The notes under the pieces are model-generated. The model was not told the origin of the DNA. It did not search any database and was given only the letters and a program-made list of their open reading frames with translations. A stretch of 5,970 nucleotides of DNA, from contig CAKTKF010000086.1 of the NCBI GenBank assembly GCA_934569215.1, positions 1 through 5,970 of the forward strand, given 5' to 3'. Shown here one piece after another: positions 1 to 5,872 of the stretch (the stretch's first letter is position 1; each line of letters starts with the position of its first letter). The stretch is from an uncultured Oscillospiraceae bacterium (lineage in GTDB: Bacteria > Bacillota > Clostridia > Oscillospirales > Oscillospiraceae). Both the position numbers and the translations under genes were made by a program.

Positions 1-62
1 TGCTAAGAGAGGCCGGCGCCTTCGGCGACCTGCCCGATACCAGTCAGGTCAGTTTCTTTTGA
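1..62 (+). CDS. polC: 3' end of probable DNA polymerase III PolC (partial)
   Basis: Only the last 19 full codons and the TGA stop (60-62) are present, reading in frame from base 3; bases 1-2 end a further codon. The tail reads LREAGAFGDLPDTSQVSFF. From memory, PolC proteins of Gram-positive bacteria end in a similar pattern (L..G....LP...Q.S.F), so I infer that this is the C-terminus of the replicative alpha-type polymerase with built-in proofreading exonuclease. Third codon positions are mostly G/C, as in the neighbouring genes, and a hairpin terminator starts six bases after the stop, which supports a true gene end. With so few residues the family call is tentative; another protein with a similar tail is possible. 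Confidence 0.6.
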   Translation, partial: LREAGAFGDLPDTSQVSFF

Positions 63-67
63 CAGAT

Positions 68-97
68 AGTCGGAGCGCCAAGGGCGCTCCGATTTCT
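68..97 (+). terminator. Rho-independent terminator after the probable polC end
   Basis: Bases 68-79 pair with 83-94 to give a 12-bp stem (one G-T pair) with a three-base loop; the inner nine pairs (71-79 with 83-91) are perfect and GC-rich. The T tract that follows is short (TTTCT at 93-97, partly inside the stem), so termination may be incomplete. It lies just after the stop codon at 62 and before the next promoter. Confidence 0.75.
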
Positions 98-99
98 GC

Positions 100-128
100 T
101 TGCAAATTCCGGAATTTTGTAATATAAT
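100..128 (+). promoter_or_regulatory. Sigma-A type promoter of the nucleoside phosphorylase unit
   Basis: A -35 element TTGCAA (100-105, four of six consensus bases) lies 17 bp upstream of a perfect -10 element TATAAT (123-128). Transcription would begin near 135, giving a leader of about 27 bases before the ATG at 162. It sits immediately after the upstream terminator, so the phosphorylase and acetyltransferase genes form their own transcription unit. Confidence 0.8.
104..117. promoter_or_regulatory. 14-bp palindrome in promoter spacer, candidate operator
   Basis: AAATTCCGGAATTT is a perfect 14-bp inverted repeat with no central spacer. It overlaps the last two bases of the -35 element and fills most of the gap to the -10, where a dimeric repressor would block RNA polymerase. 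The palindrome and its place are seen directly; that a regulator binds it is inference, and I do not match it to a known operator. Confidence 0.45.
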
Positions 129-149
129 ATAAAAACAAATCCAAATTAC

Positions 150-155
150 GAGGTG
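150..155 (+). promoter_or_regulatory. Shine-Dalgarno that sets the phosphorylase start
   Basis: GAGGTG ends six bases before the ATG at 162 (eight from the GAGG core). The alternative GTG at 153 lies inside this site, so it cannot be the start served by it. Confidence 0.75.
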
Positions 156-161
156 TTTTAT

Positions 162-935
162 ATGCAGGATGTCGGAATGCAGTATCACATTCACTGTAAC
201 AAGGGGGACGTGGGGCGTTACGTTTTCCTCCCCGGCGACCCGGGGCGCTGCCAGTCCATTGCCAGCTTCTTTGATAACCCCGTCCATATTGGCATGAACC
301 GGGAGTACAATATTTACACAGGCACCATGCTGGGGCAGAAGGTCTCCGTCTGCTCCACCGGCATCGGCGGCCCGTCGGCCTCCATCGCCATGGAGGAGTT
401 GGCGGCCATCGGTGCGGATACCTTCATTCGGGTCGGCACCTGCGGCGGCATCGCCATGGACGTCCTGCCCGGAGACGTGGTGGTGGCCACGGGGGCTATC
501 CGCTACGAGCATACCTCCCTGGAATACGCCCCCATCGAGTTCCCCGCCGTGCCGGATTTTGCCATCACCGCCGCACTGAAAGCCGCCAGTGAGAGTCTGG
601 GCTACCGCACTCACACCGGCGTCGTCCAGTGCAAGGACGCCTTCTACGGCCAGCACAGCCCGGAAAAATCCCCGGTGTATTACGACCTGCTGCAAAAGTG
701 GGAAAGCTGGAAGCGTCTGGGCGTCAAGGCCAGCGAAATGGAGTCCGCCGCCCTGTTTGTTGTCGCCGCCGCCCTGGGCGTGCGCTGCGGCAGCTGCTTC
801 CACGCCGTATGGAATCAGGAGCGGGAAAAAGCGGGTCTCGCCATGCCCATGACCGAGGACACCACCGGCGCCGTCAAGGTGGGCATTGAAGCCATGAAGC
901 GGATCATCGCCGCCGATCTGGAGAGCGGCAAATGA
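162..935 (+). CDS. udp: Nucleoside phosphorylase, uridine phosphorylase type
   Basis: This 257-residue protein belongs to the NP-I (PNP/UDP) phosphorylase family, which cleaves nucleosides with phosphate to a free base and (deoxy)ribose 1-phosphate in cytoplasmic salvage. Family hallmarks are all present: PGDPGR at 24-29, Arg47 in [14 protein letters not shown] at 64-72, Arg90-VGT (phosphate site), EFPAVPDF at 126-133 and EMES at 192-195 (ribose site). Length and order match E. coli Udp (about 253 residues). In Udp the base is held by a Gln-x-Arg pair; here the motif is Gln164-His-Ser166, so the Arg is missing. The exact base preference is therefore open, although the overall pattern and the EFPAV segment favour uridine phosphorylase over purine enzymes. 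The start is the ATG at 162 because of its ribosome binding site. The gene overlaps the next one by four bases and has its own promoter with a candidate operator. Confidence 0.88.
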   Translation: MQDVGMQYHIHCNKGDVGRYVFLPGDPGRCQSIASFFDNPVHIGMNREYNIYTGTMLGQKVSVCSTGIGGPSASIAMEELAAIGADTFIRVGTCGGIAMDVLPGDVVVATGAIRYEHTSLEYAPIEFPAVPDFAITAALKAASESLGYRTHTGVVQCKDAFYGQHSPEKSPVYYDLLQKWESWKRLGVKASEMESAALFVVAAALGVRCGSCFHAVWNQEREKAGLAMPMTEDTTGAVKVGIEAMKRIIAADLESGK

Positions 936-1420
936 GCCTGGAAATCAAGCCGTTCACCCGGGAGCGGATTCCGGATGTTCTGGATTTTGAAAAGCATCTT
1001 CGTGAGGAGGAGCCTTTCTACGGCTGGGACATCGGAGAGAACTACATCCGCGCGGTAGAGCGCAGCTTTGACGATCCCGCTTTTGATACCTCCCTTTCCC
1101 TGCTGGCCTATGCGGACGGCAAAGTGGTAGGCCGCGTCGACAGCACGATGATCGCCACCCATTTTGACGGCTCAAAAAAGGCGTATCTGGACTGGATCTG
1201 CGTACTGAAAAGCCACCGGCACCATGGGGTTGCCCAGTGCCTGCTTAGAGAGCTGCTGCGCATTCTCCGGCAAAGAAACATCGGCACGCTCATTGCCCTG
1301 ACAGCGGCAAACGAGGAAGCCCAACGGTTTTACAAGAGCATCCCCAACGCCGTCATGCGGGACGTGGGCATATGGATCGACGTGATCCCGCAGTCTCACA
1401 TGTCCGAAGCTTCTCAGTGA
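932..1420 (+). CDS. GNAT family N-acetyltransferase
   Basis: This 162-residue cytoplasmic protein has the single-domain GNAT fold pattern and would transfer acetyl from acetyl-CoA to an unknown amine. Strand beta-4 (KAYLDWICV, 83-91) leads into the acetyl-CoA pyrophosphate loop RHHGVA (96-101, the R/Q-x-x-G-x-G/A motif) and the following helix; the segment [11 protein letters not shown] (127-137) matches the typical N-x-x-A-x-x-F/L-Y motif B. The start codon overlaps the phosphorylase stop (ATGA, 932-935), with GGAG at 920-923 as ribosome binding site, so the two genes are translationally coupled. The last residues (about 153-162) look like a loose tail. The substrate cannot be read from sequence; a link to nucleoside salvage is only suggested by the coupling. 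The gene ends 15 bases before a strong terminator hairpin. Confidence 0.85.
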   Translation: MSLEIKPFTRERIPDVLDFEKHLREEEPFYGWDIGENYIRAVERSFDDPAFDTSLSLLAYADGKVVGRVDSTMIATHFDGSKKAYLDWICVLKSHRHHGVAQCLLRELLRILRQRNIGTLIALTAANEEAQRFYKSIPNAVMRDVGIWIDVIPQSHMSEASQ

Positions 1421-1435
1421 AATAAATGCGGAAAA

Positions 1436-1480
1436 CCGCAGGGGACGATTGTTTTATCGCCTCCTGCGGATACTTTTATT
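1436..1480. terminator. Bidirectional terminator between convergent units
   Basis: Bases 1436-1449 pair with 1456-1469 around a six-base loop: 14 positions with one mismatch (A1445/C1460) and one G-T pair (G1443/T1462). On the + strand the stem is followed by ATACTTTTATT; on the - strand by TTTTCCGCATTT. It therefore can end both the + unit (stop at 1420) and the leftward glycan operon (stop at 1502). The mismatch and the wobble swap roles on the opposite strand, so both transcripts fold equally well. Confidence 0.85.
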
Positions 1481-1501
1481 GCGATTTTCGGCTGTATCTT
1501 C

Positions 1502-2638
1502 TTATTTCACAAAGCCGTTGACAATCTCCGTGATCCGGTTCACGTCCTCGTCCGTCAGATACATGTGCAGCGGCATGGTGATGATGTGCTGGGAAATCTC
1601 ATGGGCATGGGGGCAGGTTCCCTGGGCGTAGGTATACATGGAGAACTCCGTGTTGTCCCGGTAGTGAACGCCGCCGTAAATGTCGTTCTTTGCCAGCTCT
1701 CCCAGCAGCGCCTCCCGGTCGGGTACCGCAATTTCATAGATGTGGTAGGAGCATTCGTCGGCATAGGGCGCGCCGATAATGTGAATCTTGGGGTTTGTGG
1801 AAAACGCCTTGTTGTACATGGCAGCAATTTCCCGGCGGCGGGCATTTTCCTCGTCCAGATAGGGCAGCTGCGCCAGCGCGATAGCGGCCATGACGGCGTT
1901 TCCGTTGTACTTATAGCCCAGGTAATCCACGCCGTAGTTCCATTTGTAGGTTCCTTCGCTGGTGGTGCGGGCATAGGTATCCTTGTTGATGCCCATCCAG
2001 GAGACCATCCGGCATTCCTTATCCAGCGCCTCGTCGGCAAAGCAGATCATGCCGCTGTCACCGGTGGGCAGGTTTTTCACCGCCTGGAAGGAATAGACAG
2101 CCACGTCCACGCCCTCCCAGGTGCCGGGGAACACGCCGTTCACCCGGGTACCGGACATGTGAGCAGCATCCAGAATCAGGCGCAAGCCATACTTTTTGCA
2201 AAGCGCAATAATCTTATCCAGCTGACCGACCCGTCCGCCGTAGCCCACAAACATGATCGCGCGGGTTTTATCGTTGATTTTCTTCTCCACATCCGCAGGG
2301 TCGATGCACAGATACTCGTCCACGTCCGCGAAGCAGGGCTTCATGCGCTCATACATAATGGCATGGTTGGTGGAAACAAAGGTGATGGGGCTGGAGATGA
2401 TCTCGTCCCCGTCCTGCCAGCCGTAGCGGCGCTTGAGAATGTTCACGGCGAGGTGCAGTCCGGCCGTATTGGAGTTTAAATAGCAGGCGTTGGCGTGACC
2501 GGTGTATTCTTTCCACTTTTTCTCGAACTCCGCGGTCTTGAAGCCGGAGCCTGTCCAGCCCTTTTCCAGGCACTCCCGGATCTGCTCCAGGCACTCGTCA
2601 ATGTGAAATTTGGGTTTCAATACTTGAATCGTAGCCAT
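1502..2638 (-). CDS. DegT/DnrJ/EryC1/StrS sugar aminotransferase
   Basis: This 378-residue PLP enzyme of the sugar aminotransferase family (fold type I) would move an amino group, typically from glutamate, onto a keto sugar nucleotide in the cytoplasm. Seen in order: NSNTAGLHLAV (55-65, cofactor phosphate region), SSPITFVSTNHAI (82-94), LDAAHMSG (156-163; Asp157 expected to pair with the pyridine nitrogen), SFQAVKNLPTGDSG (183-196; Lys188 is the Schiff-base lysine), GYKYNGN (241-247), GGVHYRDN (322-329) and the C-terminal PLHMYLTDEDV block (356-366). Length is normal for the family. The ATG at 2638 has GAGAGGA (2648-2654) nine bases upstream, right at the stop of the preceding glycosyltransferase. 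It is the last gene of the operon. With RmlB and RmlC upstream, a dTDP-4-keto-6-deoxy sugar is a plausible substrate; the amination position (C3 or C4) and product are not determinable here. Confidence 0.92.
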   Translation of the reverse strand: MATIQVLKPKFHIDECLEQIRECLEKGWTGSGFKTAEFEKKWKEYTGHANACYLNSNTAGLHLAVNILKRRYGWQDGDEIISSPITFVSTNHAIMYERMKPCFADVDEYLCIDPADVEKKINDKTRAIMFVGYGGRVGQLDKIIALCKKYGLRLILDAAHMSGTRVNGVFPGTWEGVDVAVYSFQAVKNLPTGDSGMICFADEALDKECRMVSWMGINKDTYARTTSEGTYKWNYGVDYLGYKYNGNAVMAAIALAQLPYLDEENARRREIAAMYNKAFSTNPKIHIIGAPYADECSYHIYEIAVPDREALLGELAKNDIYGGVHYRDNTEFSMYTYAQGTCPHAHEISQHIITMPLHMYLTDEDVNRITEIVNGFVK

Positions 2639-2654
2639 TTTTCATTATCCTCTC

Positions 2655-3938
2655 TTATTTCAGCTTGCCAAGAATCCGTTTGATAAACTGTTTCCAGTAA
2701 TGCAGCTCCAAATAGTGATGCCAGCGAAACGGCTTGCTGCCGTTTAAGTAGTCCCCAAAGAACGCCATTCCCGCCCGGAAGCCCTCATACAGCGACGGGG
2801 TGAACGGCGCATACCAGTCCTGCATAAACCACTGGTAGCGGTTGAGGTCTTCATAGGCCTTCATGTACTTGACGAAGCATTTGCGATAATGCTTTTCCGT
2901 CAGGAATCGGCCGTCCGGCGGCTGATAGCCCCGGTCGGCGGCAAATCGCTGCAAACAATCCGTATAGCCCATAATGATGGGGCCAACAAAATCCACGGGA
3001 TAAATGGGGATGTGAGCGTCTATGTAGGTCACGTCCAGCCCGAGCATCCGGTTGACGTCGGTCTGATTATCGTCGCTGATGGTCAGCCGCTCCACAATTT
3101 CCAGCTTCTGCCCAGGGCGGGCGAAAAGCATATTGTGGGGCAGCGAACCGGAGAGGGACGCCACCACGTCGGCGTTGCGGATGTAGGAGATCATCCGGCC
3201 GAGCGGCACCTTTTCCGGATAGAGAATGGTGTAGCCGTTTCTCCGGAAGAAATCGTCCAGCGTGTCAAAACCGGATTCAAAGGGCATTCCCTTCTTGAAT
3301 TGGCTGCGGCTATAGTAGATTTTCGCCGGGCGCTCCCAATTGGGGTCTGGCACCGCATTGTTCGCCACCGTGTCATAGACCTTCAGGAGCTTGGGCGTAT
3401 AGCGCCTGCGGCAGTACAGCCCCAGCTCCGGGACGATGACCTCCCGGTAAGTCGTGGGGGTGTTGATGATCTCCAGATGCTCCCAAATGCCCAGCAGCTC
3501 CAGGAATTCCCGGTAATTCGCCCTGATCTCCCGTTCCTCGTTTTCATCCAGGAAGAAAACGTACTTGTCCACAACCGGGTCATTTTCCAGAAAATACCAG
3601 AGACGGGTCACGCCCTCAATGAGAAAATGTCCCCAGTGGTTCACCAGATAGCCGCAGTAAACCACCGTTTCGTCCCGGTATTCCTTCTTTTCCGCGGGAT
3701 AGGCAAACTGCACCCGGCCTTCGATACCGGAAAGCGGCACGTATTCCCCATTTTCGTCCACGACGCCGCCTCTGCCAAACAGCAGATTGTCCTCCGCCTG
3801 ACGGCGCAGGGGAAGAATGGTGGCGTTTTTCCCGCGCCACACGGCAGGGTTCTCCGTAACCGCCAAAGGCTCGTCGTACCACGCTTTCAGCGCCTCTGCC
3901 TTTTTGGGGCGCAGGTATTGGTAATCGATACTGTACAT
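2655..3938 (-). CDS. GT61/DUF563-type glycosyltransferase, second copy
   Basis: This 427-residue protein resembles the GT61 (DUF563) glycosyltransferases found in bacterial capsule and cell-surface polysaccharide loci. Supporting blocks are YLVNHWGHFLIEGVTRLWY (97-115; the family's N-x-x-H-f/w-l...p-R-L region), KIYYSR (206-211), NGYTILYPEKVPL (234-246), and IRNADVVASLSGSLPHNMLF (253-272), which fits the family's 'AD-v-v-G...G-a-x-x-N-m-l-F' donor-side motif. About 105 residues follow the core (320-427), rich in Trp/Tyr and ending in a basic helix. No signal peptide or membrane helix is visible, so it should act at the cytoplasmic face. It is clearly paralogous to the gene at 4560-5846 (about 78% identical over residues 92-172). 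Start ATG 3938 is four bases from the rmlC stop, with GGAGGG (3948-3953) inside the end of rmlC. Donor and acceptor are unknown. Confidence 0.85.
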   Translation of the reverse strand: MYSIDYQYLRPKKAEALKAWYDEPLAVTENPAVWRGKNATILPLRRQAEDNLLFGRGGVVDENGEYVPLSGIEGRVQFAYPAEKKEYRDETVVYCGYLVNHWGHFLIEGVTRLWYFLENDPVVDKYVFFLDENEEREIRANYREFLELLGIWEHLEIINTPTTYREVIVPELGLYCRRRYTPKLLKVYDTVANNAVPDPNWERPAKIYYSRSQFKKGMPFESGFDTLDDFFRRNGYTILYPEKVPLGRMISYIRNADVVASLSGSLPHNMLFARPGQKLEIVERLTISDDNQTDVNRMLGLDVTYIDAHIPIYPVDFVGPIIMGYTDCLQRFAADRGYQPPDGRFLTEKHYRKCFVKYMKAYEDLNRYQWFMQDWYAPFTPSLYEGFRAGMAFFGDYLNGSKPFRWHHYLELHYWKQFIKRILGKLK

Positions 3939-3942
3939 TTTT

Positions 3943-4542
3943 TCAGTCCCTCCGCTGCTTCAGGGTGGGCAGAATCCGGTCTTTGGCACTCAGCCGCAAA
4001 GGCGTGCCGTCTGCCAGGGTATAGCCCTCCCCGGACGCAGAGCCGGAATAGCTGCCCACTACCTCCGGCCAGGCCACGGCAATGTCGGGGTCGTTCCAGG
4101 CAATGCCCATCTCGTCCTCCGGATGGTAAAAATCCGTCACCTTGTAGCAGAATTCGGCAACGTCGCTGAGTACCAGGAAGCCGTGGGCAAAGCCCTCGGA
4201 AATATAGAACTGCTTTTTATTTTCCTCCGTCAGCTCCACGCCGTACCATTTCCCATAGGTTTCGGAGCCGGGGCGCACATCGACGGCCACGTCAAAAACG
4301 CGCCCCCGGATCACCCGCACCAGCTTCCCCTGGGGATACTTCTTCTGGGTGTGCAGTCCCCGGAGAACGCCCTTTGTGGACATGCTCTGGTTGTCCTGCA
4401 CGAACACCATATTCAGCCCGGCTTCCTCCATGTCCTTCCGGTTGTAGGTCTCCATGAAGTAACCCCGGTTGTCGCCGTGAACCGTCGGTTCGATGATATA
4501 TAAGCCTTCGATGGGTGCTTTTGTCACCTTGATCTGACCCAT
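3943..4542 (-). CDS. rmlC: dTDP-4-dehydrorhamnose 3,5-epimerase
   Basis: This 199-residue cupin enzyme converts dTDP-4-dehydro-6-deoxy-D-glucose to dTDP-4-dehydro-L-rhamnose, the step after RmlB in dTDP-L-rhamnose synthesis. Highly characteristic blocks are present: GDNRGYFMETYN (23-34), FVQDNQSMSTKGVLRGLH (47-64; His64 is the expected catalytic base), QGKLVRVIRG (71-80; Lys73), VFDVAVDVR (82-90), ISEGFAHGFLVLSD (114-127), YKVTDFY (133-139; Tyr133 expected catalytic acid), AWNDPDI (148-154) and LSAKDR (184-189; Asp188 of the His-Asp dyad). It exceeds the E. coli enzyme by about 15 residues because of a Gly/Ser-rich stretch at 163-182, which I recall as common in clostridial versions. GGAGG at 4551-4555 lies eight bases before the ATG. 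It sits between two paralogous glycosyltransferase genes. The gene symbol rfbC is a synonym. Confidence 0.96.
   Translation of the reverse strand: MGQIKVTKAPIEGLYIIEPTVHGDNRGYFMETYNRKDMEEAGLNMVFVQDNQSMSTKGVLRGLHTQKKYPQGKLVRVIRGRVFDVAVDVRPGSETYGKWYGVELTEENKKQFYISEGFAHGFLVLSDVAEFCYKVTDFYHPEDEMGIAWNDPDIAVAWPEVVGSYSGSASGEGYTLADGTPLRLSAKDRILPTLKQRRD
3948..3953 (-). promoter_or_regulatory. Shine-Dalgarno embedded in the rmlC 3' end
   Basis: GGAGGG on the - strand lies within the last codons of rmlC, nine bases before the ATG at 3938 of the downstream glycosyltransferase. Ribosomes ending rmlC clear this site, which suggests coupled translation. Confidence 0.7.
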
Positions 4543-4559
4543 TTTCTGTGCCTCCGTTT

Positions 4560-5846
4560 TTATGGATGATAGTGAATCAGCCGTTTCAGGAGCTGCTTCC
4601 AGTAGTGAATCTGGAAATAGTGCTCTTTCAGGAATGGCCGGTTCCCATCCAGATATTCCTTGAAATAGGGGTAGTTGTCCTCATAGGCCTCGTAAAGAGA
4701 ATCGGCAATTTCCGGATACCAGGGTTCCATATGCCAGCGGTAACGGTAGTTATCCTGATAGGAAGCCATATAAGCCTTAAAGCAGCTGTCACGATATTTT
4801 TTGCTGCAATAAACTTTATCGGGCGGTACAAGCCCATTGTCGGAAATATATCGTTCCAGAATATGGTTATAGCCAAGCATCAGCGGTCCCGCAGTGTCCA
4901 CGGTATAAAGATGAAAATTGGCATCGATAGGCGTCACCCCAAGCCCGCGCATCCGATTGATGCTCACCTGGTAATCCACATTAATGACAAGACGTTCCAG
5001 AATAAGAAGCCTCTGCCCATTCTGGGCAAAAAGCATATTATGGTGGGCGGAGCCGGAAATGGTGGCAATTTCTTCGGCATTGCGGATTTGATATATCATT
5101 TGGGAAAGGCTAAGCCTTTCCGGATGAAGAACCGTAAACCCATTCCGCAGAAAAAAGTTGTCAAGGCACTCTCCGCCAAACTCAAGATTATTTCCCTTTG
5201 AGAAGCCGGTACGCGTAAAGAAGATTTTCTTTTCCGGCACCCATTCAGGAGACGGAACAATCCTGTCAGCAATGGCATCAAAGATGGCAAGAAATCTGGG
5301 ACTGTAGAATTCCATGCAGCGAAAGGCAATTTCCGGGACAATTACCTCCCGATAAGTAGTCGGCTGATTGATAATTTCAATTTTGTCCAGGATTCCAAGC
5401 AGTCGGAAGAATTCCCGATAGTTGCCTTTGAGTTCCCTTTGTTCATTTTCATTTAGAAAGAAAACATACTTGTCCACACCAGTGTCATTCTCCAGTGCAT
5501 ACCAAAGCCGTGTAACCGCTTCTACCAGAAAGTGTCCCCAATGATTTACCAGGAAACCGCAATAGACTACTGTTTCATTCCGATGCTCTGCCTTGGGAAA
5601 GACGTAGGAACCCCAGATGCGAGTGGGGATGCCGGACAACTCTACATATTGTCCGTTCTCGTCCACTACGCCGCCGTTGCCAAAGAGCAGATCGTCCGCC
5701 TCTCCCGTGTCATGCAGAGGAAGGATCGTCGCATTACGTCCAAACCAGACGGACAGTGACTCTTTCCGCTCCAGGGGTGTATCGTACATTCTCTTCAGCC
5801 ATGCCGCCTTTTTCGGGCGAAGATATCTGTAATCGACATGATACAT
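4560..5846 (-). CDS. GT61/DUF563-type glycosyltransferase, first copy
   Basis: A 428-residue paralogue of the protein at 2655-3938 with the same plan: MYHVDYRYLRPKK start, FLVNHWGHFLVEAVTRLWY (98-116), KIFFTR (207-212), NGFTVLHPERLSL (235-247), IRNAEEIATISGSAHHNMLF (254-273), then an aromatic C-terminal region ending YWKQLLKRLI (415-424). It fits the GT61 family of surface-glycan transferases; no signal peptide or membrane helix is seen. The start is the ATG at 5846, because GGAGAT sits eight bases upstream and because it aligns exactly with the start of the paralogue; the upstream GTG at 5876 would overlap rmlB. Its GC content is uneven by hand count: about 57% over codons 1-88 (5581-5846) but about 45% over the remainder, unlike its neighbours, hinting at a mosaic or transferred gene. 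Donor and acceptor sugars are unknown. Confidence 0.85.
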   Translation of the reverse strand: MYHVDYRYLRPKKAAWLKRMYDTPLERKESLSVWFGRNATILPLHDTGEADDLLFGNGGVVDENGQYVELSGIPTRIWGSYVFPKAEHRNETVVYCGFLVNHWGHFLVEAVTRLWYALENDTGVDKYVFFLNENEQRELKGNYREFFRLLGILDKIEIINQPTTYREVIVPEIAFRCMEFYSPRFLAIFDAIADRIVPSPEWVPEKKIFFTRTGFSKGNNLEFGGECLDNFFLRNGFTVLHPERLSLSQMIYQIRNAEEIATISGSAHHNMLFAQNGQRLLILERLVINVDYQVSINRMRGLGVTPIDANFHLYTVDTAGPLMLGYNHILERYISDNGLVPPDKVYCSKKYRDSCFKAYMASYQDNYRYRWHMEPWYPEIADSLYEAYEDNYPYFKEYLDGNRPFLKEHYFQIHYWKQLLKRLIHYHP

Positions 5847-5852
5847 TTTCTC

Positions 5853-5858
5853 ATCTCC
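5853..5858 (-). promoter_or_regulatory. Shine-Dalgarno that sets the first GT61 start
   Basis: GGAGAT on the - strand, six bases before the ATG at 5846 (eight from the GGAG core), in the 26-base gap after rmlB. It favours this ATG over the GTG at 5876. Confidence 0.7.
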
Positions 5859-5872
5859 AGTCGGATACTTCG

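Noticed and set aside
26..50. GACCTGCC and the GACCTG/CAGGTC inverted repeat, resembling part of a cobalamin riboswitch
   Set aside because: The upstream riboswitch core is not visible, the stretch reads well as a protein tail, and no suitable downstream gene follows.
59..64. Perfect -35 hexamer TTGACA on the + strand
   Set aside because: It overlaps the polC-like stop codon and terminator stem, and the position 17 bp downstream is GC-rich with no -10 element.
153..161. GTG at 153 as the start of the phosphorylase
   Set aside because: It lies within the ribosome binding site; the ATG at 162 has correct spacing.
3..803. Open frame on the - strand (266 residues) opposite the phosphorylase and its promoter
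   Set aside because: It runs through a terminator, a promoter and a conserved phosphorylase gene on the other strand, and has no family features.
1449..1631. Small + strand open frame (60 residues) after the acetyltransferase
   Set aside because: It starts inside the terminator hairpin and runs antisense into the aminotransferase gene; no ribosome binding site is seen.
1565..2479. Open frame on the + strand (304 residues) opposite the aminotransferase
   Set aside because: The reverse strand carries a full set of aminotransferase motifs; this frame shows only low-complexity Gly/Val/His sequence typical of an antisense shadow.
2889..4169. Long open frame on the + strand (426 residues) opposite the second GT61 gene and rmlC
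   Set aside because: It spans two well-supported genes on the other strand, has no ribosome binding site of note and no recognisable domain. Such frames arise opposite genes with G/C-rich third positions.
4548..5201. Open frame on the + strand (217 residues) opposite the first GT61 gene
   Set aside because: Hydrophobic stretches looked membrane-like at first, but the opposite strand aligns along its length with the paralogous GT61 protein.
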